Positions 27,346-34,011 of a stretch of 64,000 nt of DNA are shown here, piece by piece. Within the stretch, counting starts at the first letter, position 1. Every line of letters starts with the position of its first letter. The stretch is from NCBI GenBank assembly GCA_030526325.1, contig JAUNCY010000002.1:1-64000 (forward strand), read 5' to 3'. The notes under the pieces were generated by a model, which did not search any database, was not told the DNA's origin, and saw nothing but the letters and a program-made list of their open reading frames with translations. Source of the stretch: Bacillota bacterium. Its GTDB lineage: Bacteria > Bacillota > Clostridia > Peptostreptococcales > Anaerovoracaceae. The position numbers were made by a program, and so were the translations under genes.

Positions 27346-28134
27346 ATGAATGTAATTGTTATAGCAATAATAGTAGTTACCATTATAGGTATATTATGTG
27401 CGGCAATGCTCTCTGTGGCATCAAAAGTTATGGCGGTTGAAGTGGACGAGCGCGTTCCTAAAGTTACTGCATGTCTGCCGGGTGCAAACTGCGGAGGATG
27501 CGGATTCCCCGGATGTGAAGGCTATGCTGCCGCTCTCGTGGAAGACCCTGATCTTGACCTTACTCTCTGTGCTCCGGGCGGAGCTGCTGCAGTGGCTGCA
27601 ATGGGGGAAATCCTCGGCAGAAGCGGCGGAGAAATGGTTAAAAAATTCGCAGTAATCCAGTGTACAGGCGACTGCAATACAACAGGAAACAAGATGGAAT
27701 ACAAAGGCATCGATTCCTGTGCAGGCGGAAAGCTTATGTTCGGCGGCGCCGGCGAGTGTACATACGGATGTCTCGGACTGGGAGACTGTGCTGCTGTCTG
27801 TCCTGAAAATGCCATCTGTATAGAAAACGGAATCGCTCACGTTGATACACGTGTATGTACAGGCTGCGGTGCTTGTGCAAAGGTATGTCCGAATAATGTA
27901 ATCGCACTGGTTCCGGAAAAATTCAACGTTAAGATTGCATGCTCCAATAAAGACAAAGGCGCTGCAGTGCGCAAAAAGTGCAAAGCCGGCTGTATCGGCT
28001 GCGGCATGTGCATGAAGAAATGCCCTGAAGGAGCAATTACTTTGAAAGACAATCTGGCTTCCATCGATTATTCAAAATGTACAAACTGCGGAACATGTAA
28101 AGAATCATGTCCTGTAAAATGTATTATCGGCTAA
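27346..28134 (+). CDS. rnfB: Rnf complex subunit RnfB
   Basis: The 262-residue ferredoxin-docking subunit. One N-terminal membrane helix (residues about 2-24) is followed by a Fe-S domain (CLPGANCGGCGFPGCEGYA). After it come four ferredoxin-type Cys groups: GECTYGCLGLGDCAAVCP, CTGCGACAKVCPNNV, CIGCGMCMKKCPEGA and CTNCGTCKESCPVKC. Electrons enter from reduced ferredoxin here and pass through the membrane core to RnfC/NAD. Clostridial RnfB proteins are Cys-rich like this. ATG 27346 follows AAGAAGGGGGAT. A strong terminator ends the operon 14 bp after the stop. Confidence 0.95.
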   Translation: MNVIVIAIIVVTIIGILCAAMLSVASKVMAVEVDERVPKVTACLPGANCGGCGFPGCEGYAAALVEDPDLDLTLCAPGGAAAVAAMGEILGRSGGEMVKKFAVIQCTGDCNTTGNKMEYKGIDSCAGGKLMFGGAGECTYGCLGLGDCAAVCPENAICIENGIAHVDTRVCTGCGACAKVCPNNVIALVPEKFNVKIACSNKDKGAAVRKKCKAGCIGCGMCMKKCPEGAITLKDNLASIDYSKCTNCGTCKESCPVKCIIG

Positions 28135-28147
28135 AAATTGTTTAGGA

Positions 28148-28178
28148 AATATCCGGAGCTTTACTCCGGATATTTTTT
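28148..28178 (+). terminator. Terminator of the rnf operon
   Basis: AATATCCGGAG (28148-28158) and CTCCGGATATT (28164-28174) form a perfect 11-bp stem with a 5-nt loop, followed by TTTT. Confidence 0.92.
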
Positions 28179-28194
28179 GTTATATAATGTGCGA

Positions 28195-28584
28195 ATGAAA
28201 AACAAGGAGAAATTAAGAAACGACATATTATTAATTATACTGCTTCTGATTGCGGCGGGAACTGCGGGACTTTTTATGCTGTTTGCGGGTAATCCCGGAA
28301 ACACTGTATCGGTGACGGTGGACGGAGAGGAGATAATGACCCTGCCTCTTGACGAGGACACCAGCATTGAAATACACCCGGGAAAAGAAAAGGACGATTT
28401 CACCAATACCCTTACCATAAAGGACGGAAAGGCGTACATCAGCTATGCGGACTGTCCCGATCAGATATGCGTAAACAGAGGCGGGATAAGCTATGAGGAT
28501 GAGACTATCGTCTGCCTTCCTCACAGGCTGGTTGTGACCGTGACACAGGGAGAAAAATCAGAAACCGACGGAGTGTCTAAATGA
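28195..28584 (+). CDS. NusG domain II-containing exported protein
   Basis: A 129-residue protein with a membrane helix at residues 9-29 and an outside domain resembling NusG domain II. It contains the family Cys pair in YADCPDQICVNRGGIS and IVCLPHRLVV. Such proteins are commonly found beside ApbE, Rnf and the Gx-type membrane protein, and are associated with extracytosolic electron-transfer/flavinylation modules. ATG 28195 is taken because the in-frame upstream reading from 28138 is the rnf terminator. Function not established. The next gene starts 13 bp later. Confidence 0.75.
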   Translation: MKNKEKLRNDILLIILLLIAAGTAGLFMLFAGNPGNTVSVTVDGEEIMTLPLDEDTSIEIHPGKEKDDFTNTLTIKDGKAYISYADCPDQICVNRGGISYEDETIVCLPHRLVVTVTQGEKSETDGVSK

Positions 28585-28597
28585 GGAGTGTAATATA

Positions 28598-29083
28598 ATG
28601 AAAGCAAAAAACGTGGCTGCCCTGGGGGTTTTGACAGCTTTTGCGATGATATTATCCTATCTGGAATCCCTGGTGCCTTTGAGCTTCGCTGTACCCGGAA
28701 TTAAAATGGGTCTGCCTAACATAGTGATAATGTTTGCTCTGTACAGGATGTCTTTAAAAGAGGCATGCACTGTATCCATACTCAGGGTAGTGCTTATTTC
28801 AGTGCTTTTCGGAAACACCCTTAGTCTGGCATATTCTGTGGCAGGAACTCTTTTGAGTCTTACAGTAATGACTATACTTAAGAAGAGCGATAAATTTTCC
28901 GTTACAGGCGTCAGTGTTGCGGGTGGAGTTTTCCACAATGCGGGCCAGATTGCCGTGGCGGTTATTCTGCTGGGAACTAAGGAAATCGCATACTATCTGC
29001 CGGTTCTCTGTATTTCCGGAACGATTGCCGGAATCTGCATCGGAGCAGTATCCGGGATAATAATAAACAGAGTAAAATATTGA
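28598..29083 (+). CDS. Gx transporter / heptaprenyl-diphosphate synthase component I family membrane protein
   Basis: A 161-residue protein with about five hydrophobic segments. It has the motif SLVPLSFAVPGIKMGLPNIV and the helix-end GGVFHNAGQIAVA, which define the Hpre_diP_synt_I (PF07456) family. Despite the name, these are ECF-transporter-like S-component folds and not prenyl synthases. They recur next to NusG-II and ApbE genes. It probably works with the upstream NusG-II protein in the envelope. ATG 28598 follows GAGGAGTGTAATA. Confidence 0.78.
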   Translation: MKAKNVAALGVLTAFAMILSYLESLVPLSFAVPGIKMGLPNIVIMFALYRMSLKEACTVSILRVVLISVLFGNTLSLAYSVAGTLLSLTVMTILKKSDKFSVTGVSVAGGVFHNAGQIAVAVILLGTKEIAYYLPVLCISGTIAGICIGAVSGIIINRVKY

Positions 29084-29118
29084 TAATCAGTCTTTTAAAG
29101 AAGGTCGAAACAATTCAG

Positions 29119-29155
29119 CCCGTCCTGCCGTGAAACAGGACGGGTCTGTTTGTAT
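29119..29155 (+). terminator. Terminator after Gx gene
   Basis: CCCGTCCTG (29119-29127) pairs perfectly with CAGGACGGG (29136-29144), followed by a T-rich tail TCTGTTTGTATT. Confidence 0.75.
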
Positions 29156-29187
29156 TTTATAGAAATATGAACGATCCCGGAGGATCT

Positions 29188-29562
29188 TTATAATATCTGT
29201 TCGCTTATAAAATGACCAATCTGGGCAATATCGCATGTGCCTGAAAATTCAAGCTTTACCTTGCCGAGTCCGGAGAAGTAGAGCTCCAGCTCTGCGTCCA
29301 GATCGAAGGTGCCTGCTGTTTCCACACTGAATGCCTGGATCTTTGAATAAGGAAGGGATGTAAAATCTTTTTTTGCTCCTGTCAATCCCTGAACATTTAC
29401 TACAATAAGCCGTTTGTTCGTAAAAATAACAAAATCTCTGAATGCGGAATACTCGTCCACAATCTGTTCGCCTGCTATTAGCAGAGGTCTGATTGTATCA
29501 AGGTTTGCAGGCTTTTTACTTTTGCTTAATTTAATTACTTTTCCGTTCGAGAAATCAATCAT
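29188..29562 (-). CDS. Bacterial PH-domain protein
   Basis: A 124-residue soluble protein of the bPH (PF08000-like) fold. The pattern LLIAGEQIVDEYSAFRDFVIF then TNKRLIVVNVQGLTGAKKDF and SLPYSKIQAFSVE is the standard beta-sandwich. No enzyme motif; these proteins are thought to bind partners or ligands. ATG 29562 follows GGAGGATTAAATT. It lies at the right end of the element, on the same strand as cotJ. Role unknown. Confidence 0.75.
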   Translation of the reverse strand: MIDFSNGKVIKLSKSKKPANLDTIRPLLIAGEQIVDEYSAFRDFVIFTNKRLIVVNVQGLTGAKKDFTSLPYSKIQAFSVETAGTFDLDAELELYFSGLGKVKLEFSGTCDIAQIGHFISEQIL

Positions 29563-29620
29563 AATTTAATCCTCCGTTTCGTGCTGATTTACGCTATATT
29601 ATCATAATAGCCGCAGTAAT

Positions 29621-30109
29621 TCAATCGAACACGAAAGTACGGACAGGTTTGAAGCTGTTCTGAGTTTTGTACGGTTCATTCCGTTTATGCAGCGGCGCAC
29701 CGTCTGCTGCGAGGTCTTCTGTAAGATCGGTAATAATGTCTCCTTTTACACCGATATAGGCTGCGGTCCAGGGAACCCCCGCGGCGGATACAGGATAAAC
29801 CCCGGCGGTGTGGTCTACAAAGTAGGTGTCAAATCCGCTGCATTTAATTTCTTCTATGGTCATGCTCCTTGTGAGCTGGTGTACTATTGCGGACACAATT
29901 TCTCCGTGCGCCATTTCTTCTGTACCCACGTCGGTTAATACGGCGGTCACTTCATCGTAAGGGGAGGAATATCTCTGGGAAAGATATCTGTTTGCCGCCC
30001 CCAGTTCTCCGTCCGGACCTCCCAGCTGGGTTATTATTACCTTGGCCAGAGCCGGATTCGGTCTCGCGATTTTTACAGGATATTGAAGTCGTTTTTCATA
30101 AATCCACAT
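29621..30109 (-). pseudogene. cotJC: cotJC 5' part (codons 1-133) plus element-encoded tail
   Basis: Start ATG 30109 (MWIYEKRLQYPVKIARPNP) has AGGAGG overlapping the cotJB stop. Codons 1-133 match CotJC/manganese catalase and contain ligands Glu35, Glu65 and His68 (GTEEMAH). After the core GCAGCAGA the frame runs into element DNA for about 28 non-homologous residues and stops at 29621, giving a 162-residue protein. That product lacks the second-half ligands Glu136 and His169, so it should not be a working catalase. Codon register at the core (G29710 first base) equals that of the 3' part (G20078), so excision rejoins the gene. Third gene of cotJABC. Confidence 0.88.
29703..29711 (-). repeat. 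att core, right junction
   Basis: TCTGCTGCG, identical to 20071-20079 and in the same orientation. To its right lies the cotJC 5' part; to its left is element DNA. Confidence 0.75.
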
Positions 30110-30120
30110 AACATGACCTC

Positions 30121-30372
30121 CTATTTCTGATACTGCCAGGGCCATGGTTTTTCAACCCAGGTCCAGCATGCTGTGTCCGCACTGTCGTAGGGAGTGAGTG
30201 GTCCGTAGTTTTCATTGTACATTTCCACAGCATCATCTCTGATTTTTTTGTACTGGCGATAGAGCTCCAGCGCCTGTCTGTCCCCGGGATGAGTGTCCAG
30301 AAACAGGTTTATATCATTGATTCCGAAGCTTGAAAGAGTAATATTTTTCATAAGCTTATGTCTGCTTTCCAT
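30121..30372 (-). CDS. cotJB: Spore coat protein CotJB
   Basis: An 83-residue member of the CotJB family. ITLSSFGINDINLFLDTHPG and MYNENYGPLTPYDS are typical, with the C-terminal WTWVEKPWPWQYQK. In Bacillus, CotJB and CotJA are needed to place CotJC in the inner coat. ATG 30372 follows AAGGAGGGTTTAGACC. Its stop overlaps the ribosome site of cotJC. Presence of an ordered cotJABC operon points to a spore-forming lineage. Confidence 0.92.
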   Translation of the reverse strand: MESRHKLMKNITLSSFGINDINLFLDTHPGDRQALELYRQYKKIRDDAVEMYNENYGPLTPYDSADTACWTWVEKPWPWQYQK

Positions 30373-30375
30373 GGT

Positions 30376-30507
30376 CTAAACCCTCCTTCCGAGAAACGGC
30401 TTGTCAAGGGACGGAAATATGGTTCCGCGGCAAAGTGCGGTAGGAAGATCATAAGGATTTTCAAAAGGCTGTATAGGTACATAGGCCATTGTAAGGGCAA
30501 AATTCAT
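30376..30507 (-). CDS. cotJA: Spore coat-associated protein CotJA
   Basis: A 43-residue protein beginning MNFALTMAYVPIQPFENPYD and ending FLGRRV. The Pro/Tyr/Phe-rich core VPIQPFENPYDLPTAL and GTIFPSLDKPF is the CotJA pattern. ATG 30507 follows AAAGGATGATAATGAT. First gene of cotJABC; the stop (30376) lies 3 bp before the cotJB start. The operon is sigma-E-controlled in Bacillus; a CATATTTT box upstream is only a weak match here. Confidence 0.88.
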   Translation of the reverse strand: MNFALTMAYVPIQPFENPYDLPTALCRGTIFPSLDKPFLGRRV

Positions 30508-30612
30508 ATCATTATCATCCTTTCAATAAAATAGGTTAAAACTCTTAAATCATTTGAGTTCTGTTATAAAATATGAAGAAAATTAAAAAGTGTTAAAAAA
30601 ACTATAAACTTC

Positions 30613-30641
30613 TTGACTTTATTGCTTTAGTATACTAAAAT
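30613..30641 (+). promoter_or_regulatory. Promoter of the polar amino-acid ABC operon
   Basis: TTGACT (30613-30618) and TAAAAT (30636-30641) are spaced 17 bp. Confidence 0.65.
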
Positions 30642-30659
30642 GCTAAACAGATAAATAAT

Positions 30660-30673
30660 TGAGCCGCGGCTCA
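30660..30673. promoter_or_regulatory. 14-bp palindrome in the ABC operon leader
   Basis: TGAGCCGCGGCTCA is a perfect palindrome about 20 bp after the -10 box and 17 bp before the start codon. Its position suits an operator or a small RNA hairpin just ahead of the ribosome site (GGAGG at 30681). It stands out as GC-rich in an AT-rich leader. Confidence 0.45.
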
Positions 30674-30690
30674 TAAAAATGGAGGTAAAA

Positions 30691-31554
30691 ATGAAAAAAA
30701 TATTTGCTCTTACTCTTGCCGCAGTAATGATGCTTACAATGTTCACTGCATGCGGATCAAAGGATGACGGAGGAGACGCTTCGGGAGATGCAGCAGGAGA
30801 TGCATCAACAGTTACATTTAAAGTAGGCTTCGACGCAGAATATCCGCCTTACGGATATATGGACGATGAAGGAAACTACACAGGTTTTGACCTTGAAATG
30901 GCTCAGGCAGTATGCGAATACTACGGCTGGGAATATGAAGCAGTTCCAATCGACTGGAATGCTAAGGACATGGAACTTGATTCAGGCGCTATTGACTGTA
31001 TCTGGAACGGATTCACCATCACAGGAAGAGAAGATGAATATGAATGGACAATTCCTTATGTTGACAATTCACAGGTTATCTTAACAGCTGCAGACTCAGG
31101 CATCCAGACAGCTGAAGATCTGGCAGGCAAAAACGTTGGTGTTCAGGCTGCTTCATCAGCAGATACACTGGTTCAGCCGGGCGGAGATCTTGAAGCGCTG
31201 GCAGGAACATTCGGCGAACTGATTTCGTTCAAAGATTACAACACTGCATTTGTTGAATTACAGTCAGGATCAATTGATGCGGTTATTATAGACATCGGAG
31301 TTGCTAAATACCAGGTTGAAGAAAGAGGCGAAGGCAAATTCGTTATCGCTGACACAGTGGCAACAGAACAGTATGCTATCGGCTTCAAAAAGGGCAACAC
31401 AGAATTAAGAGACAAGGTTCAGGAAGGCCTGCTCAAGTTAGTTGCTGACGGAACATTTGCAGAGCTTGCTGAAAAGTATGAACTGACAGATTTCGTTTGC
31501 CTCGCACAGGGCGAAGTAACAGGCGGAGCTAATGACGCAGAAGAAACTGAATAA
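30691..31554 (+). CDS. Polar amino-acid ABC transporter, substrate-binding lipoprotein
   Basis: A 287-residue family 3 solute-binding protein. A signal peptide with lipobox (FTACG, Cys about 21) precedes an Asp/Gly/Ala linker. The PBP opening FKVGFDAEYPPYGYMDDEGN then FDLEMAQAVCE is family 3 (polar amino acids). IDCIWNGFTITGRE and the Arg of GRED fit carboxylate binding. ATG 30691 follows GGAGGTAAAA; the ATG at 30679 lies inside the ribosome site. Ligand not determinable, but cystine, histidine or arginine-type is likely. Confidence 0.88.
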   Translation: MKKIFALTLAAVMMLTMFTACGSKDDGGDASGDAAGDASTVTFKVGFDAEYPPYGYMDDEGNYTGFDLEMAQAVCEYYGWEYEAVPIDWNAKDMELDSGAIDCIWNGFTITGREDEYEWTIPYVDNSQVILTAADSGIQTAEDLAGKNVGVQAASSADTLVQPGGDLEALAGTFGELISFKDYNTAFVELQSGSIDAVIIDIGVAKYQVEERGEGKFVIADTVATEQYAIGFKKGNTELRDKVQEGLLKLVADGTFAELAEKYELTDFVCLAQGEVTGGANDAEETE

Positions 31555-31615
31555 TCTGCAATAATATAGGAATAAGAGTAAAGGTTAGTATAGAATAAAT
31601 GATATCAGTTTTATG

Positions 31616-31642
31616 GGCTGCTCATTAGAGAGCAGCCTATAA
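31616..31642 (+). terminator. Intercistronic hairpin between binding protein and permease
   Basis: GGCTGCTC (31616-31623) and GAGCAGCC (31630-31637) pair perfectly, followed by TATAATTTTA. It probably acts as a partial terminator or 3' stabiliser letting the binding protein exceed its permease. Confidence 0.6.
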
Positions 31643-31664
31643 TTTTATGGGAGGGAAACATTTT

Positions 31665-32312
31665 ATGACTCTTTCGACAATGCTGGACCAGCTGAGTACC
31701 GGTATGATAAGATCCATTGGGATCTTTGTACTTACACTGGTATTTTCGATGCCTCTGGGCATGCTCATTACATTCGGACGAATGTCCAAATACAGGGTTA
31801 TCAGAAACATTGCAAGACTGTACATTTCGGTTCTCAGAGGAACTCCTCTGATGCTTCAGCTTCTGGTTGTATATTTTGCACCTTTTTATCTTTGGGGAGC
31901 AAACATAAGCGGTTACAGATTTTTTGCGGTTATCATAGGTTTTTCTTTGAACTATGCTGCATATTTTGCGGAGATTTACAGGGGCGGCATAGAAGCTGTT
32001 CCGCGGGGACAGTACGAGGCTGCGCAGGTTCTTGGATACACAAGAGCTCAGACATTCCTCAGAATAGTGCTCCCGCAGGTTACAAAGAATATTCTTCCTG
32101 CGGTTACAAACGAAGTTATTACACTGGTTAAGGACACTTCACTGGCGTTTGCGCTTGCTTATCAGGAAGTGTTCAGTATTGCAAAACAGATATCTGCGGC
32201 TCAGACATCTTTCATGCCATTTGTCATTGCCGGCATTTTCTATTATGTATTTAACCTGCTGGTGGCATTTATCATGGAAAAATTTGAAGCCAAGATGAAC
32301 TACTACAGATAG
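31665..32312 (+). CDS. Polar amino-acid ABC transporter permease
   Basis: A 215-residue HisM-type permease with about five membrane segments. The coupling loop (EAA motif) is PRGQYEAAQVLGYTRAQTFLRIVLPQ. ISVLRGTPLMLQLLVVYF is the usual opening of this class. ATG 31665 follows GGGAGGGAAA; an in-frame ATG at 31647 precedes the ribosome site. It would work as a homodimer with the ATPase that starts 12 bp later. Confidence 0.9.
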   Translation: MTLSTMLDQLSTGMIRSIGIFVLTLVFSMPLGMLITFGRMSKYRVIRNIARLYISVLRGTPLMLQLLVVYFAPFYLWGANISGYRFFAVIIGFSLNYAAYFAEIYRGGIEAVPRGQYEAAQVLGYTRAQTFLRIVLPQVTKNILPAVTNEVITLVKDTSLAFALAYQEVFSIAKQISAAQTSFMPFVIAGIFYYVFNLLVAFIMEKFEAKMNYYR

Positions 32313-32324
32313 GAGGCCGGACAA

Positions 32325-33080
32325 ATGAAGATTTTGGAGATAAACAACTGCAGAAAACAGTTTGGCGATCTGGAAGTGCTGAAGGGTATTTCTCTGTCGG
32401 TGGATCAGGGACAGGTTGTGTCTATAATAGGCCCTTCGGGCTCGGGTAAATCCACTCTCCTCAGATGTGCTACTTTACTTGAAACCATGGACGGAGGGGA
32501 CCTGATTTATATCGGTCAGTATGCGTCTAAGGATGACGGGAACGGAAAAGCCGTATATGCTTCGGACCAGGAATTAAAAAAGCTGAGAGTTAATTTCGGC
32601 CTTGTATTCCAGAATTTCAACCTGTTTCCCCACTATTCGGTGCTGAAAAATATAATGGAGGCGCCGGTTCTTGTGCAGAAGAGAGATAAGGATGAAGTGA
32701 AGGCTGAAGCTATGGAGCTTCTGAAGAAGATGGGTCTGGAGGATAAAGCGGATGCTTATCCTTACCAGCTTTCCGGCGGGCAGCAGCAAAGGGTGTCGAT
32801 TGCCAGAGCTCTTGCGATGAAGCCGAAAATCCTGTTCTTTGACGAGCCTACCTCGGCTCTCGACCCGGAGCTTACGGGAGAAATTCTAAAAGTAATAAAA
32901 CTTCTTGCGGCGGAGCATATGACTATGGTAATAGTAACTCACGAAATGGCATTTGCCAGAGATGTATCTGACCACATAATATTTATGGACGGCGGAGTAA
33001 TTGTTGAGCAGGGCAAACCGGAAGAGGTAATAGGCAATCCGAAGGAAGAACGAACCAAGGCATTTTTAAGCAGATTTTAG
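32325..33080 (+). CDS. Polar amino-acid ABC transporter ATPase
   Basis: A 251-residue GlnQ/HisP-type ATPase. Walker A is GPSGSGKST, the Q-loop [14 protein letters not shown], the signature [15 protein letters not shown], Walker [13 protein letters not shown] and the H-loop IVTHEM. A short insert between Walker A and Q-loop ([12 protein letters not shown]) is slightly longer than usual. It completes the three-gene importer. A hairpin and then the racemase-like gene follow on the same strand. Confidence 0.92.
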   Translation: MKILEINNCRKQFGDLEVLKGISLSVDQGQVVSIIGPSGSGKSTLLRCATLLETMDGGDLIYIGQYASKDDGNGKAVYASDQELKKLRVNFGLVFQNFNLFPHYSVLKNIMEAPVLVQKRDKDEVKAEAMELLKKMGLEDKADAYPYQLSGGQQQRVSIARALAMKPKILFFDEPTSALDPELTGEILKVIKLLAAEHMTMVIVTHEMAFARDVSDHIIFMDGGVIVEQGKPEEVIGNPKEERTKAFLSRF

Positions 33081-33087
33081 AAAGAGG

Positions 33088-33109
33088 CAGACTGCCTTCA
33101 GGCAGTCTG
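33088..33109 (+). repeat. Hairpin after the ABC ATPase
   Basis: CAGACTGCC (33088-33096) and GGCAGTCTG (33101-33109) pair perfectly around a TTCA loop. No U tract follows, so transcription may continue into the racemase-like gene. Confidence 0.5.
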
Positions 33110-33122
33110 TCAGGACAATAAT

Positions 33123-33941
33123 ATGAAGATAGAGTATATAAAAGCAAATCCTACGGAAAACAAAACAATACTGGTAAAGACTCCTGTGCCAAGAAAAGAA
33201 CAGGCCGCCCGGGCATCGGAACTTCTCAGAGAGGATCCGGATGCAGAACAGGTGGGTTTTCTGGAACCTGCGGAAAACCCCGCAGCTGCTGTGAGACTGC
33301 AGATGATGGGAGGAGAATTCTGCGGCAATGCTTCTATTTCTGCGGCAGCTTTTATGGCCGAAAGGAGCGGAATAAAGCCGGGAGAAACACGTAATATACT
33401 GCTGGAGGTATCAGGAGCAGACGAACCTGTGGAATGCATGGTCTGCCGGGACGACAGCAAATACATCGGAACGGTGGATATGCCCCTTCCCTCTGATGTC
33501 CGGGAAATCAGCCTCGAGTACGAAGGCTGGCGATTCAGCAGATTTGCTGTTTTTTTTCCGGGAATAGTGCATATAATTTTTGAGAGAGCTGACTTATCCG
33601 CTGATTACAGATCTTTTGCGGAAAAGGCAATAAAGCAATGGGCAGGACAGTTTGAGGAGGAAGCGGTCGGGCTAATACTTCTGGAAGAGGAAAGGTCGGA
33701 GATAACACCGCTGGTATATGTGAAATCCACGGACAGCCTTTACTGGGAGAGAGGCTGCGGAACAGGAACTGCGGCAGCGGGAGTGTATTTATCCTGCAGA
33801 AACAAAGCAAGTATGAATGTGCCGGTTAAGCAGCCCGGAGGCATAATCTCAGCAGTAACCGTGTTTGAAGAGGGCATTGTAAAAAGCCTGAAAATTACAG
33901 GCGGAGTATATTTTGAAAATGAAGGCTTTATAAACAAATAA
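33123..33941 (+). CDS. DapF-fold amino-acid racemase, histidine-racemase (CntK)-like
   Basis: A 272-residue protein of the diaminopimelate epimerase fold with the two catalytic cysteines in GGEFCGNASISAA and ERGCGTGTAAAGVYL. True DapF has NxxGNSxR-type DAP contacts that I do not see; the first motif with MMGGEFCGNA resembles CntK, the histidine racemase of staphylopine-type metallophores, and related histidine racemases. It follows a polar amino-acid importer by 42 bp, so an imported amino acid may be its substrate. No cntL/cntM-like genes are in the window. ATG 33123; the upstream ribosome site (CAGGACAATAAT) is weak, suggesting coupling. Confidence 0.65.
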   Translation: MKIEYIKANPTENKTILVKTPVPRKEQAARASELLREDPDAEQVGFLEPAENPAAAVRLQMMGGEFCGNASISAAAFMAERSGIKPGETRNILLEVSGADEPVECMVCRDDSKYIGTVDMPLPSDVREISLEYEGWRFSRFAVFFPGIVHIIFERADLSADYRSFAEKAIKQWAGQFEEEAVGLILLEEERSEITPLVYVKSTDSLYWERGCGTGTAAAGVYLSCRNKASMNVPVKQPGGIISAVTVFEEGIVKSLKITGGVYFENEGFINK

Positions 33942-33976
33942 AAAAGGTTTCTCCGTCAGTGAAGAAACCTTTTTTA
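33941..33976. terminator. Bidirectional terminator, racemase/htrA
   Basis: AAAAAGGTTTC (33941-33951) and GAAACCTTTTT (33964-33974) form a perfect 11-bp stem with T runs on both strands, between two convergent genes. Confidence 0.88.
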
Positions 33977-34011
33977 TTTATATATTTAATTTAAGAAAGA
34001 GGAAGCGATTA

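Larger units (their letters stand above)
20071..29711. mobile_element. Skin-like intervening element in cotJC, 9,632 bp
   Basis: The DNA between two direct copies of TCTGCTGCG (20071-20079 and 29703-29711) interrupts the spore-coat gene cotJC. In order it holds a large serine recombinase, a 46-aa gene, apbE (all minus), rnfCDGEAB, a NusG-domain II protein and a Gx membrane protein (plus), and a PH-domain protein (minus). Known precedents are skin in sigK (recombinase SpoIVCA) and SPbeta in spsM (SprA with SprB), both excised in the mother cell. cotJC has, to my recollection, been listed among interrupted sporulation genes elsewhere. Carrying the host's Rnf operon is what looks unusual. Boundaries are inferred from the core and the protein frame; activity is untested. 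Confidence 0.8.

Noticed and set aside
30541-30600. Sigma-E promoter for cotJA
   Set aside because: CATATTTT is present on the minus strand, but no acceptable -35 lies 14-15 bp upstream, so it is not listed as a promoter.
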